Of a stretch of 64,000 nt of DNA, positions 43,570-52,678 are shown piece by piece. The translations under genes and the position numbers were made by a program. Position 1 is the stretch's first letter. Each line of letters starts with the position of its first letter. Under the pieces are notes generated by a model. That model searched no databases, had not been told where the DNA came from, and saw nothing but the letters and a program-made list of their open reading frames with translations. The stretch is from Flavobacteriaceae bacterium. GTDB lineage: Bacteria; Bacteroidota; Bacteroidia; Flavobacteriales; Flavobacteriaceae. Where the stretch lies: assembly GCA_027073495.1 (NCBI GenBank), contig JALSVQ010000124.1:1-64000 (forward strand), in the 5' to 3' direction.

Positions 43570-43860
43570 ATGTATCTACTACAAGGACAAGGTGGCGGTA
43601 TGTCACAATATGGATTTTTGTTAATAATGCTAGTTTTCATGATTTTTTTCATGATATTACCACAGCGTAAACGTGCCAAAAAAGAAAAAGAATTTTTGAA
43701 TGGTTTGAAAGCAGGAGATAAGATTGTAACGAATGCAGGGATCCATGGAAAAATCGTGTCTGTCAATGATGAAAAAAACACCTGTGTAGTAGAAACTATG
43801 GCAGGAAAAATACTATTTGAAAAATCAGCTATTTCTACTGAACTAACAGCAAAGAAATAA
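43570..43860 (+). CDS. yajC: Preprotein translocase subunit YajC
   Basis: 96 residues. A short N-terminus, one membrane helix near 15-32 (FLLIMLVFMIFFMIL), PQRKRAKKEKEFLNGLKAGDKIVTNAGIHGKIVSV, a small SH3-like cytoplasmic domain. YajC joins SecDF at the Sec translocon. Ends at a long palindromic terminator. Confidence 0.95.
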   Translation: MYLLQGQGGGMSQYGFLLIMLVFMIFFMILPQRKRAKKEKEFLNGLKAGDKIVTNAGIHGKIVSVNDEKNTCVVETMAGKILFEKSAISTELTAKK

Positions 43861-43876
43861 AATGTTAATTTTTTAA

Positions 43877-43925
43877 ATATATCATAAAAAAAAGCTGCAT
43901 AAAGCAGCTTTTTTTTATGATATAT
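43877..43925. terminator. Perfect 22-bp palindromic terminator after yajC
   Basis: Arms 43877-43898 and 43904-43925 pair without mismatch around the loop ATAAA. The core GCTGC/GCAGC is flanked by eight A and eight T, then ATGATATAT. It can act on both strands. Confidence 0.9.
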
Positions 43926-43986
43926 CATTGATTGATTCTAATTGATTATTATTTTTTATTTATTATGCTATTTGCTAAATAATACG

Positions 43987-43994
43987 TAAATTTG
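43987..43994 (+). promoter_or_regulatory. -7 box for citrate synthase
   Basis: TAAATTTG, 72 bases ahead of the gltA start codon. Confidence 0.35.
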
Positions 43995-44066
43995 TAACGA
44001 ATTTATAATAACCTCTAGCATTATTTCAGGGAGAAGTAATATCGTGAGGTTTCAAATACATATATT

Positions 44067-45353
44067 ATGTCAGAAAATGCCAAAGTAAACGTAAAAGGAA
44101 ATGATTACGATTTTCCACTATTAGAAGGTACAGAGCAAGAGGTTGCTATAGCTATTAAAAAATTAAGAGGAAGTACTTCGGGAGTTATTACTTTAGATCC
44201 AGGTTTCAAAAACACAGGTTCGTGCAAGAGTGAAATAACATTTTTAAATGGAGAAGAAGGCGTTTTGAGATATCGTGGTTATGATATAGAAGAATTGGCT
44301 AACAAAGCGAACTTTCTAGAAGTAGCTTACCTTGTTATATTTGGTGAACTTCCAACTAAAGCGGAGCTTGTTAAATTTGAAAAAGAAGTCAATGATAAAT
44401 CATTTGTCAATGAAGAAATGAAAAAAATAGTGGATGGTTTTCCACGTTCAGCACATCCAATGGGTATTCTATCATCTATGACAAGTGCACTAACAGCGTT
44501 TTATCCAACACCTTTAGATATTTCTTCAGACGAAGCTATTTACAAAGCTGTTGTTCGTTCATTGGGTAAGTTTCCTGTATTAGGAGCTTGGGCAATGCGT
44601 AAGCGTAATGGCTGGCCATTAGGTTATACCGATTCTAAGATGAATTATATTGAAAATTTATTAAAACTTCTTTTTGAAAGACCTTCAGAAACATTTGAAC
44701 CAAACCAAAAAGTAGTTCGAGCTTTGAATAAACTATTAATTCTTCATATTGACCACGAGCAAAACTGTTCTACATCTACAGTGCGATTAATAGGTTCTTC
44801 TCACGCAGGTTTACATGCGTCTATATCAGGAGGTGTCTCTGCACTTTGGGGACCTTTGCATGGAGGTGCTAATCAAGCCGTACTTGAAATGCTAGAAGCA
44901 ATTCAAAAAGATGGTGGTGATGTTGAGAAATATATTGCCAAAGCAAAAGATAAAAACGATCCTTTCCGTTTAATGGGATTCGGACATCGTGTGTACAAAA
45001 ACTTTGACCCACGAGCACGTATCATTAAATCTTCAGCAGATGAAGTATTAGCTGAACTTGGAGTGGATGATCCATTATTAGATATCGCAATGAAATTGGA
45101 AAAAGCGGCATTGAATGATGAATATTTCAAAGCAAGAAAATTGTATCCAAATGTAGATTTCTATTCTGGAATTATTTATAGAGCAATGGGCATACCAGTA
45201 GAGATGTTTACCGTTATGTTTGCTATTGGTCGCTTACCAGGTTGGATAGCTCAATGGGTAGAAATGCGTAAAAACAATGAGCCAATTGGCCGCCCACGTC
45301 AGTTATATGTAGGAAAAACACAACGTGATTTTGTTTCTATAGAAAAACGTTAA
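44067..45353 (+). CDS. gltA: Citrate synthase
   Basis: 428 residues, the length of the hexameric, NADH-sensitive type. It joins acetyl-CoA and oxaloacetate at the start of the TCA cycle. Catalytic parts visible: LHIDHEQNCSTSTVRLIGSS, GPLHGGANQAV with the active His, and GFGHRVYKNFDPRA with the second His and Arg; the catalytic Asp lies in the VDFYSG region. Followed by a terminator, then the arginase gene. Confidence 0.97.
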   Translation: MSENAKVNVKGNDYDFPLLEGTEQEVAIAIKKLRGSTSGVITLDPGFKNTGSCKSEITFLNGEEGVLRYRGYDIEELANKANFLEVAYLVIFGELPTKAELVKFEKEVNDKSFVNEEMKKIVDGFPRSAHPMGILSSMTSALTAFYPTPLDISSDEAIYKAVVRSLGKFPVLGAWAMRKRNGWPLGYTDSKMNYIENLLKLLFERPSETFEPNQKVVRALNKLLILHIDHEQNCSTSTVRLIGSSHAGLHASISGGVSALWGPLHGGANQAVLEMLEAIQKDGGDVEKYIAKAKDKNDPFRLMGFGHRVYKNFDPRARIIKSSADEVLAELGVDDPLLDIAMKLEKAALNDEYFKARKLYPNVDFYSGIIYRAMGIPVEMFTVMFAIGRLPGWIAQWVEMRKNNEPIGRPRQLYVGKTQRDFVSIEKR

Positions 45354-45373
45354 TCACTTTAAAATACATAATA

Positions 45374-45399
45374 AAAGACCTCTTTAAACGGAGGTCTTT
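45374..45399 (+). terminator. Terminator after gltA
   Basis: Arms AAAGACCTC (45374-45382) and GAGGTCTTT (45391-45399), with a T-run. It lies only 20 bases before the arginase start, so the arginase promoter must overlap it or rely on read-through. Confidence 0.8.
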
Positions 45400-45418
45400 T
45401 TACATATTATTACTATTT

Positions 45419-46369
45419 ATGAAAAAACTAAAAATAATTAAAAACAGATCTGATATTGGAGCAGGAACACGCGGTTCAGATTTAGGTATTGATGCAGTTG
45501 AAATAGCGGCTATTAATCAAAAAAATCATTATTTTAATCGCTTCGATTTTGTGGATTTAGAGACAAGCAATGAGTCTATCTATAATAAAGTACAAAATTC
45601 TTTTGCACATCGTATAAGTGATGTATTAGAACAATGCACACGTTTGAGTGATGCTGTGGCAAAAGATGTAAAAGACAATTATTTAGTAGTCCTTTCAGGA
45701 GATCACTCTGCTGCATTAGGGACTATAAGTGGTATTAAAAAAGCCTATCCCGATAAACAACTTGGTGTTGTTTGGATTGATGCTCATGCAGATATTCATT
45801 CGCCTTATACTTCACCTTCAGGAAATATACACGGTATGCCTTTGGCAGCTGCAATGGCAATGGATAATTTGCATTTACAGATTAATGAAGTTTCTGATGG
45901 AACGGCAAGTTTATGGAATGGTATGAAAACCATTGGTAATGATACCGTGAAAATCAAAGCAGATGATTTGGTTTATTTTGGAGTACGTGATACAGAAGCA
46001 CCAGAAGATCAAATAATAGCTGAAAAAGGAATTAAGAATTATACCGTATCTGAAATGCGTTATCGCGGCTTTGATTTGTGTATTGAAGAAGCACTTGATA
46101 GACTTGCTCATTGTGATTTGATTTACATTTCTTTTGATGTTGATGGTATGGACTGTGACTATATTTCTCACGGAACAGGAACACCTGTGCCAAAAGGATT
46201 TGATGAGCAAGAGATTATACGTATTATTAATGCTTTTGTAGCAACAAAGAAAACAGTTGCTTTCGAAATCGTAGAGATAAACCCTTTATTAGACGAAAAA
46301 GGAAATAAAATGGCAGAAACGGCTTTTTATGTACTTGATAAAATTACAGATTTTATATTGAAAGCGTAA
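45419..46369 (+). CDS. Arginase family hydrolase
   Basis: 316 residues. Manganese ligands are in LSGDHSAALG, WIDAHADIH and SFDVDGMDCDYIS, and the substrate loop is SGNIHGMPLAAAM. This is the arginase/agmatinase/formimidoylglutamase fold; the SGNIHGMP loop favours arginase (arginine to ornithine and urea). Oddly, the last metal motif reads DVDGMD rather than the common DVDxLDP. No urea or His-degradation genes adjoin. Confidence 0.9.
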   Translation: MKKLKIIKNRSDIGAGTRGSDLGIDAVEIAAINQKNHYFNRFDFVDLETSNESIYNKVQNSFAHRISDVLEQCTRLSDAVAKDVKDNYLVVLSGDHSAALGTISGIKKAYPDKQLGVVWIDAHADIHSPYTSPSGNIHGMPLAAAMAMDNLHLQINEVSDGTASLWNGMKTIGNDTVKIKADDLVYFGVRDTEAPEDQIIAEKGIKNYTVSEMRYRGFDLCIEEALDRLAHCDLIYISFDVDGMDCDYISHGTGTPVPKGFDEQEIIRIINAFVATKKTVAFEIVEINPLLDEKGNKMAETAFYVLDKITDFILKA

Positions 46370-46396
46370 TAACTATTTTTTTATAAAAACATTTAA

Positions 46397-46426
46397 TACC
46401 CAACAATATTTATTGTTGGGTATTTT
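46397..46426 (+). terminator. Terminator after the arginase gene
   Basis: A 12-bp stem TACCCAACAATA (46397-46408) with its complement at 46411-46422, then four T. Confidence 0.85.
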
Positions 46427-46651
46427 GTTTCTAGAAATGGGTATTATTTTTATTATAAACATTACATTGTTGTCCGATTAAAAATATTTTATATTCTACC
46501 AAGTCAATATACAGTGGGTTTAAAATATATTTAATTTTTGGCACCTTGCTTTTTAACGTATATTATAAAAATAAATTATTTTTTAAATTTTTAATAATTC
46601 TAATTCACATTATCAATTTGTTACTGTTAAGTTTTTAGTCTAACATCTAAA

Positions 46652-46679
46652 AGCGAAGCGATCTAAAGTCTTTTATCGG
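46652..46679 (+). repeat. Dispersed intergenic repeat, copy B
   Basis: AGCGAAGCGATCTAAAGTCT then TTTATCGG; related to 2993-3021 and 40725-40753. Confidence 0.65.
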
Positions 46680-46858
46680 TCAATAGTATAAACAATTCTT
46701 AAAAAACGAATATTTGTTGATTGGAGACGAATATACATTGATAGACTTCTAATATAGAAACACGTATTTACTTAATACCATCTTTTTGTAGTTTAGGAGT
46801 GTTATTAACTAGTTTTTTTGATTTAAATCGCATTGTTAATTTGAGGGATATAATGTTT

Positions 46859-46890
46859 TTGAATAAAAAGTAGTAAATAATTTAAGTTTG
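46859..46890 (+). promoter_or_regulatory. Promoter-like TTG-N21-TAAGTTTG
   Basis: TTG at 46859-46861 and TAAGTTTG at 46883-46890. No gene follows; a terminator begins 16 bases later. Confidence 0.35.
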
Positions 46891-46905
46891 TTTAGTTTGT
46901 TTGAG

Positions 46906-46937
46906 AAAACATCCAGTATTGATACTGGATGTTTTTT
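46906..46937 (+). terminator. Orphan terminator hairpin
   Basis: A 14-bp perfect stem (46906-46919 with 46922-46935) and a run of six T. No gene ends near it on the plus strand (the arginase gene already has its own terminator 480 bases before). Confidence 0.75.
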
Positions 46938-47055
46938 ATATAATAACACTTCATTTATTTTAATTGTTTAATTATATTGTTATTGTGTATTTAATAGTAC
47001 TAATTCAGTTTATAATTAATAATAGCATATAAAAAAGAATTTTATTTCACTTGAA

Positions 47056-47232
47056 ATGGCTTTAATGACATTTACAATTGATAAATATTACGAGTCTAAA
47101 CGCTATATATTATCCTATTTTCAACAACGAGATGGCGTTGTTGTTTTATTTTGCACATCAAAGAGATGGTTATTTTTATGGAGGAGCTAATGAGTTCAAC
47201 TATGTTAGGGAAATGGAATGTATTACTTTTAG
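47056..47232 (+). pseudogene. Possible decayed small gene (frameshifted)
   Basis: An ATG at 47056 opens 44 codons (MALMTFTIDKYYESK...) ending at 47190. In another frame the stretch 47165-47232 reads DGYFYGGANEFNY and then VREMECITFREID before a TAG, which looks like a real protein tail. A single base lost or gained near 47160-47175 would join them. This is a weak inference from composition only. Confidence 0.2.
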
Positions 47233-47288
47233 AGAAATTGATTAGTATATAATAGGAATTAACTAATTATATTAAGTGTAAATTTATT

Positions 47289-47323
47289 AAAACATCCGAC
47301 AAAATCTTTGCGGATGTTTTTTT
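47289..47323 (+). terminator. Orphan hairpin with T-run
   Basis: AAAACATCCG (47289-47298) pairs with CGGATGTTTT (47311-47320), then TTT. It shares the half-stem AAAACATCC with the hairpin at 46906. Confidence 0.65.
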
Positions 47324-47338
47324 GTGGATTACATTTAT

Positions 47339-47346
47339 TACCTTTG
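47339..47346 (+). promoter_or_regulatory. -7 box for rmuC
   Basis: TACCTTTG, 20 bases before the rmuC start codon. Confidence 0.45.
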
Positions 47347-47366
47347 ACTTTTAATACTTTATTACT

Positions 47367-48764
47367 ATGCAAGAACAATTATTTATTTACTTCGGAATTG
47401 GATTATTAGCACTTATATTAGGCTATATTATTGGGAAGATGCACAGCCAGCTAAAACACAATGCTATTGATACAGCTCTACAATCAGCTAAAGAGGTTTT
47501 GACAGCACAATTAGCAGATGCTAATAAACAGCGGGAATCGTTGCAAGGAGAATTAAACGATATAAAAGTTACTAATGAAGCAAAAACAAAGGACTTAACC
47601 TCGCAATATGAAGCACAACTCCAAGAACTACGTAAACAAAAAGAGCTTATCCAAAATGATTTGACCAAAAGTACAATTCAGCTTGAAGAACAGCGAAAAC
47701 GTAATGTAGAAAAATCTAAAGAAATAGAAGAAATTCAAACCAAATTCACTAAAGAATTTGAAAATCTTGCCAATAAAATATTAGAAGAGAAGTCAGCTAA
47801 ATTTACTGTTCAGAATAAAGAAAGTATTGAACAAATACTAAATCCACTGCAAGATAAAATTCAGCATTTTGAAAAAAGAGTAGAAGATAGTCATAAAGAA
47901 AGCATTGACCGTCATGCTGCTTTACGTCAACAAATTATTGGGCTCAAAGAGCTCAACCAGCAGATGAGTAAAGAAGCGGTTAACCTAACCAAAGCGCTCA
48001 AAGGAGATAGCAAGACCCAAGGAAATTGGGGTGAACTTATCTTGGAGCGTGTGCTTGAAAAATCGGGTTTGGAAAAAGGGCGTGAGTATGAACGTGAGAA
48101 AACACATGTAAATTATGGTACAGAAGAATTAAAAAATCAAAAACCCGATTATATCATCAATCTTCCTGATGACAAGAAGATGATAGTAGATTCAAAAGTA
48201 TCATTAACTGCTTATGAAAAATATGTGTCTAGCGAAGATGAGCTTGAAAAACAAAAACACCTCAAAGATCATATTGCTTCTATCAATAGGCATGTTAATC
48301 AGTTAAGTGCCAAAAAATATGAAGCTATTTTTGATATTGAATCTCCGGATTTTGTATTACTTTTTATCCCAATTGAGCCTGCATTTGCATTAGCAATTAA
48401 TCACGATAACAACCTTTATAATAAAGCATTTTCAAAAAATATTGTTATTGTTACGCCTTCAACATTATTGGCAACATTGCGCACTGTTGACTCCATGTGG
48501 AATAATGAAAAACAACAACGAAATGCCTTAGAAATAGCACGACAAGCGGGAGCATTGTATGATAAATTTGTGGGACTTACCAATGATTTAATCAAAGTGG
48601 GGAATCAGCTGAATACAGCAAAAGGTACTTATGAAGATACAATGAAAAAACTGGCTACAGGATCTGGAAATCTTATTAAACGTGTAGAAAATATCAAAAA
48701 ATTAGGAATAAAAGCAACTAAAGAAATTAACCCAAAACTTCATAATAAAGCTATAGAAGATTAA
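47367..48764 (+). CDS. rmuC: DNA recombination protein RmuC
   Basis: 465 residues. An N-terminal membrane helix (5-24), a long coiled coil to about residue 195, then the RmuC nuclease-like domain: GNWGELILERVLEKSGLEKGREY, PDYIINLPDDKKMIVDSKVSL, and FVLLFIPIEPAFALAI. RmuC limits inversions at short inverted repeats. It ends four bases inside the convergent comF gene. Confidence 0.94.
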   Translation: MQEQLFIYFGIGLLALILGYIIGKMHSQLKHNAIDTALQSAKEVLTAQLADANKQRESLQGELNDIKVTNEAKTKDLTSQYEAQLQELRKQKELIQNDLTKSTIQLEEQRKRNVEKSKEIEEIQTKFTKEFENLANKILEEKSAKFTVQNKESIEQILNPLQDKIQHFEKRVEDSHKESIDRHAALRQQIIGLKELNQQMSKEAVNLTKALKGDSKTQGNWGELILERVLEKSGLEKGREYEREKTHVNYGTEELKNQKPDYIINLPDDKKMIVDSKVSLTAYEKYVSSEDELEKQKHLKDHIASINRHVNQLSAKKYEAIFDIESPDFVLLFIPIEPAFALAINHDNNLYNKAFSKNIVIVTPSTLLATLRTVDSMWNNEKQQRNALEIARQAGALYDKFVGLTNDLIKVGNQLNTAKGTYEDTMKKLATGSGNLIKRVENIKKLGIKATKEINPKLHNKAIED

Positions 48765-49453
48765 ACGCCCATTGCTATTGTAAAAATACTGAGAGTCACA
48801 TTTTCTATCTGTTGTAAAGCTAGTGTGCAAGCTTCTAATGTAGCACCTGTTGTTAAAACATCGTCAATCACTAATATATGTTTGCCTTCATATTTAGAAG
48901 TGTCAATTTGAGCTAAAACGTATGCATTTTGAACATTCTCCCAACGTTTTGTTCGTCCAGCTTTGGTCTGTGTTACTGTATTTTTGATTTTTTTAAGTAC
49001 TGTTTCATCATAATTACAGCCGAGTTCTTTGGCTAGAATTTCCCCAAAAATGCTCAGTTGATTATATCCTCTTTTTCGTAATTTTTTTGGATGCATGGGG
49101 ACAGGGACAATACAGTCAATGTTCTTAAAACGCTCAGATTGCTTCATATCATAAGCTACCCAATACGCAAGTAGTTTGCCTATTTCTTCATGTTTTCTGT
49201 ATTTAAGTTGGAAAATAAGTTCTTGAACAATGTTCTTTTTGTTGTACCAAAAGTAAGCTGCTGCTTGTTTTATTTTTACACGACCATAGAATATCTTTTC
49301 TGCTTGATTTTCTGGGTAATTAATAAAATTGGTTTTAGGTAGTTCATTGCTACAGAACGTGCAAAGTAAATGTTCGTTAGTATGGAGTGGTTTTTGACAA
49401 GTAAGACATACTTCTGGAAATAGAATGTGAAGAAGTGCTTTAAATGAAAACAT
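48761..49453 (-). CDS. comF: ComF family phosphoribosyltransferase-like protein
   Basis: 230 residues. An N-terminal zinc finger of four Cys (CLTCQKPL, CTFCSNEL), then a type I phosphoribosyltransferase domain with the PRPP loop ILVIDDVLTTGAT and VPMHPKKLRKRGYNQ. ComF/GntX proteins act in DNA uptake in naturally competent bacteria. The last codons overlap rmuC tail to tail. Probably the last gene of the porZ-recO-receptor run. Confidence 0.93.
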   Translation of the reverse strand: MFSFKALLHILFPEVCLTCQKPLHTNEHLLCTFCSNELPKTNFINYPENQAEKIFYGRVKIKQAAAYFWYNKKNIVQELIFQLKYRKHEEIGKLLAYWVAYDMKQSERFKNIDCIVPVPMHPKKLRKRGYNQLSIFGEILAKELGCNYDETVLKKIKNTVTQTKAGRTKRWENVQNAYVLAQIDTSKYEGKHILVIDDVLTTGATLEACTLALQQIENVTLSIFTIAMGV

Positions 49454-49510
49454 AATGCGTTGGTGTTTGTACTGCTAAGTTACATTTTTATTATTGAATC
49501 CAACCAATAA

Positions 49511-51970
49511 TCATATCTTCATCAAAACACTCATTTTGAAATTACGTCCCGATGCACTAATTCCCGAAGCAAATGTTTTGTAATGGATATCAAATAGATT
49601 GTCTAAAGCAAAATTAACTTTAATAGATTCATTAACTTGATACGACCCTGAAAAACTCCAAGTGTTCCAAGCAGGTAAATCATAATACTGATTATTTATA
49701 GCGTCATAAGGCAGTTGATTGGCATTATCTATGCCACTTATCACATCGTAGTCTTTTAGTAATTTTTTTGTGCTAAGATCAAATTTCAAAGCCAGATTCA
49801 AATGATTCTTTTTATATTTAAGTGTCGCACTTCCAAATAAAGGTAGAATAGATGGTAATGGCAGATGCTCATCATAAGAACGTCCTTTGGTATAAGTCAA
49901 ATCACCTAATAATTGAAAGTTTTTATAAGGTAATACTACAAACTGCATTGTGCCTCCAAAAATGTAAGCATTTTTCTTATTGATGTTGGCATAAGTCGTT
50001 GCCAAATCACCATCATAAACAATAGTGTTTTGTCCATTAAACTCAAAAGGTCTTCGTACAATATAATTATCTAATAAGGTATAATAGACATGTGTTGTGA
50101 AATAGTAATTTCTATTTTGAAAATGTTTGGTATAACCCAATTCTGCATTATAAGCATACTCTGGTTTTAGATTAACATTTGGTACGGTCACAATGCCATT
50201 TTTTTCACGTACTTTACCAATATCATCTATATTTGGTGAGCGAAAACCAGATGCCAAAGCTAAACTTACTTTTGATTTTTTAGTCAATTTACTACTTATA
50301 CTCACAGTTGCTGTCAGTGCATTATTTTGTAAGCTAATATTATTTTGAGGCAATGTAATAAAAGTCTGATCTTCCCAACGTGCCCTTAGTTTGGTATAAG
50401 AATAGCGCAGTCCTGTGTTCAATGTGTTTTTACTGTCAATATCTTGTCTGTAACTTCCATAAATGGCACTACTCAAATAGGAACTTCCATCATCTGGATA
50501 ACGCGTTTGTGCTGTTGTAATAGTAGAAACACCTGTGATTTGATTTCCTGAAACTATCAAACTTTCTGTATAAGCATTGGATTGCACAGCATTATAGGTA
50601 AGCTCAGCTCCGTAAGATAAATTACGACCTAATGCCAGTGGTACTGAAAAATCAGCATTGGCACTCCAAACATTTACAGCTTCTTCGCGATGTATTCTCG
50701 AGAGACTTGTAAATTTTCTATTAATGCGTGATTCGTGTATTTTTTGATAAGCTAATGTTAATACGCCTTTATCAATCCATTTATTATGTGGGGAAAAGCT
50801 GTATTGTGGTGAAACTAGTAAACGTTTTTGTGGTCCATAATGCCATTCGGCAAATTTCAAATTTCCGTTTTTGTACTGTGTCAATTTATCAAATCTCGGA
50901 ATATCTGATGATGTAGAATATTGGAAATTAACAGCTAATTTAGCCTGATTTTTTAATGGAAAATAAAATTTTTGTAATAAATCAGTTTGGCTATATGCTG
51001 TATTTTCTTGAATATTGGGGTCAGGATTAACCTTTGGTGTATTATTATAATATGTGTTTGAATTATTAGAATATTCAGTTACTAAGCCCCAATTTTTATA
51101 ACCGTGTTTTCTATTAGCTCCCATTCTTAAATCATCAAAATCACTAAGTGATAATGAAGAGAACATGGCCCATTTTTTAAAACTTGATTCAAGATTAAAA
51201 GTAGATGTAAACTCATTGTTTGTAGAACTAAACCGTGCCATAATCTGCCCGTCGAGTTCTTTTTCTCGATTGGTTCGTGGTGATTTGGTAAAATAATGAA
51301 TAACTCCTCCCAAAGCATCTGATCCGTAGATAACAGAAGAAGGACCAAAAACCACTTCAACGCGCTGTAATGCATTTGGACTTACCGTTATTGCGTTTTG
51401 CAAATGTCCTGAGCGGTAAATGGCATTATTAAGCCGAACGCCATCTACTACAAGCAACACACGGTTTGCTTCCATACCGCGCAACACAGGGCTTCCTCCA
51501 CCCATTTGTGATTTTTGCACATGTACACCTGGCGTATTGGCTAGCAAATCTGCCGATGTCTGTGGTGCCGTATTGGCAATCTCTAAACCTGTAACCACAG
51601 CAACTTGCTCTGCTATTCGACTGGCTTTTTCTTTGGTTTTTGAAACCGATATGACAATCTCAGGAATATCCTCATTTTTAACAAATAAAAAAACAATATT
51701 TCCTGCTTCTTTTATGGTTTTGATGCTAATGGTATCCAACTGATGTGTTACATGTTCAAAAAGTAATTTAGTACTGTCGGGCAATTTTGGGATGTCAAAA
51801 TTCCCTAAATCATCAGAATTCGTTAGTCGTTGGTAATCTATTGTATAGATAGCTACTTCTGGAACTGTAGCAAAAGTTGTAGCATCCAATATCACTGCTT
51901 TTTGAGCATGTGCTGTAAGCGATAAAAACAAACTCACTATAGTTAATATGCTATGTATGTAGTACTTCAT
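49511..51970 (-). CDS. TonB-dependent receptor, possibly haem/haemoprotein type
   Basis: 819 residues. Signal peptide (SLTAHAQ), a regulatory-like domain to about 105, a plug (IANTAPQTSADLLANTPGVHVQ, GSPVLRGMEANRVLLVVDGVRLNNAIYRSGHLQ, VVFGPSSVIYGSDALGGVI) and a barrel ending in Ile. GFRSPNIDD and VNLKPEYAYNAELGY are close to the FRAP and NPNL signatures of haem receptors such as HmuR, so haem or a haemoprotein is a reasonable guess. Its start lies 20 bases inside the end of recO, so translation of the two is linked. Confidence 0.92.
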   Translation of the reverse strand: MKYYIHSILTIVSLFLSLTAHAQKAVILDATTFATVPEVAIYTIDYQRLTNSDDLGNFDIPKLPDSTKLLFEHVTHQLDTISIKTIKEAGNIVFLFVKNEDIPEIVISVSKTKEKASRIAEQVAVVTGLEIANTAPQTSADLLANTPGVHVQKSQMGGGSPVLRGMEANRVLLVVDGVRLNNAIYRSGHLQNAITVSPNALQRVEVVFGPSSVIYGSDALGGVIHYFTKSPRTNREKELDGQIMARFSSTNNEFTSTFNLESSFKKWAMFSSLSLSDFDDLRMGANRKHGYKNWGLVTEYSNNSNTYYNNTPKVNPDPNIQENTAYSQTDLLQKFYFPLKNQAKLAVNFQYSTSSDIPRFDKLTQYKNGNLKFAEWHYGPQKRLLVSPQYSFSPHNKWIDKGVLTLAYQKIHESRINRKFTSLSRIHREEAVNVWSANADFSVPLALGRNLSYGAELTYNAVQSNAYTESLIVSGNQITGVSTITTAQTRYPDDGSSYLSSAIYGSYRQDIDSKNTLNTGLRYSYTKLRARWEDQTFITLPQNNISLQNNALTATVSISSKLTKKSKVSLALASGFRSPNIDDIGKVREKNGIVTVPNVNLKPEYAYNAELGYTKHFQNRNYYFTTHVYYTLLDNYIVRRPFEFNGQNTIVYDGDLATTYANINKKNAYIFGGTMQFVVLPYKNFQLLGDLTYTKGRSYDEHLPLPSILPLFGSATLKYKKNHLNLALKFDLSTKKLLKDYDVISGIDNANQLPYDAINNQYYDLPAWNTWSFSGSYQVNESIKVNFALDNLFDIHYKTFASGISASGRNFKMSVLMKI

Positions 51971-52676
51971 GGAGTATTGCTACTGATTTTAATTTTTTAA
52001 AAGTTGTCAAATGTACACTAAAATAACGAATTAATATAGCAATAAGCACTTGCTTTTCTTCCGTAGTAAACTGTACCGTATCAAGGGTATCAAAATTGAT
52101 GCCTAAAAGTTTTTTAAAAATGGTTAAACCTTTATTCTGCAAACTATTATCTGAAGTTATTTTTTCTTCAAAAACACCATGCTCTAAGTTAAAATAAGGA
52201 TAGTTTATATTTTCTGTATCAGGATAAAAACCTAGGAATTGACTTAAATTCAAAAGAAAAACAAAATGGAAATTGTTATAATTTGTTAAGTGGTCTAAAC
52301 GTTGTAGATTTAATGCAAGATAATCATACAAGCCCTCATTGTTGATTTCTTCACGCAAGGCATTGGTTAAGAATTCGGATATAAAATAGACCAGTGTTTG
52401 TTTGTAAACATCGGTGTATAAGGTGTTATAAGCGTAATCAATTTTTACATCGCGTATAAAATCAAGTTTATCTTTATCGCTATGACTTGCTACAACTTCC
52501 AACTGCATCAAAGGTTGAAAATGCGCTTTTTTCAATTTTCCTTTTTTACGTGATAGAATGCCTTTTAAAAAATATGTTCGTAAACCATCAGTTGCGGTAT
52601 AGCATCTTACTATTAGACTTGTATCGCTGTATTTGATACTGCTTAGAACAATTAATTTGGTGGAGACTAAAGCCAT
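51951..52676 (-). CDS. recO: DNA repair protein RecO
   Basis: 241 residues. RecO loads RecA with RecR in the RecFOR gap-repair path. An N-terminal OB fold (TKLIVLSSIKYSDTSLIVRCYTATDGLRTYFLKG), then the helical domain with LVYFISEFLTNALREE and FHFVFLLNLSQFLGFYPD. The zinc-finger Cys residues found in some RecO proteins are absent. Two bases behind porZ and overlapping the receptor gene by 20 bases. Confidence 0.93.
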   Translation of the reverse strand: MALVSTKLIVLSSIKYSDTSLIVRCYTATDGLRTYFLKGILSRKKGKLKKAHFQPLMQLEVVASHSDKDKLDFIRDVKIDYAYNTLYTDVYKQTLVYFISEFLTNALREEINNEGLYDYLALNLQRLDHLTNYNNFHFVFLLNLSQFLGFYPDTENINYPYFNLEHGVFEEKITSDNSLQNKGLTIFKKLLGINFDTLDTVQFTTEEKQVLIAILIRYFSVHLTTFKKLKSVAILHEVLHT

Positions 52677-52678
52677 AA

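Larger units (their letters stand above)
46370..47366. other. 1 kb gene-poor gap with hairpins and a dispersed repeat
   Basis: Holds, in order: the arginase terminator, a repeat copy (46652-46679), a promoter-plus-hairpin unit (46859-46937), a possible decayed small gene (47056-47232), a second hairpin with the same AAAACATCC half-stem (47289-47323), and the -7 box of rmuC. I see no intact gene. Confidence 0.6.
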
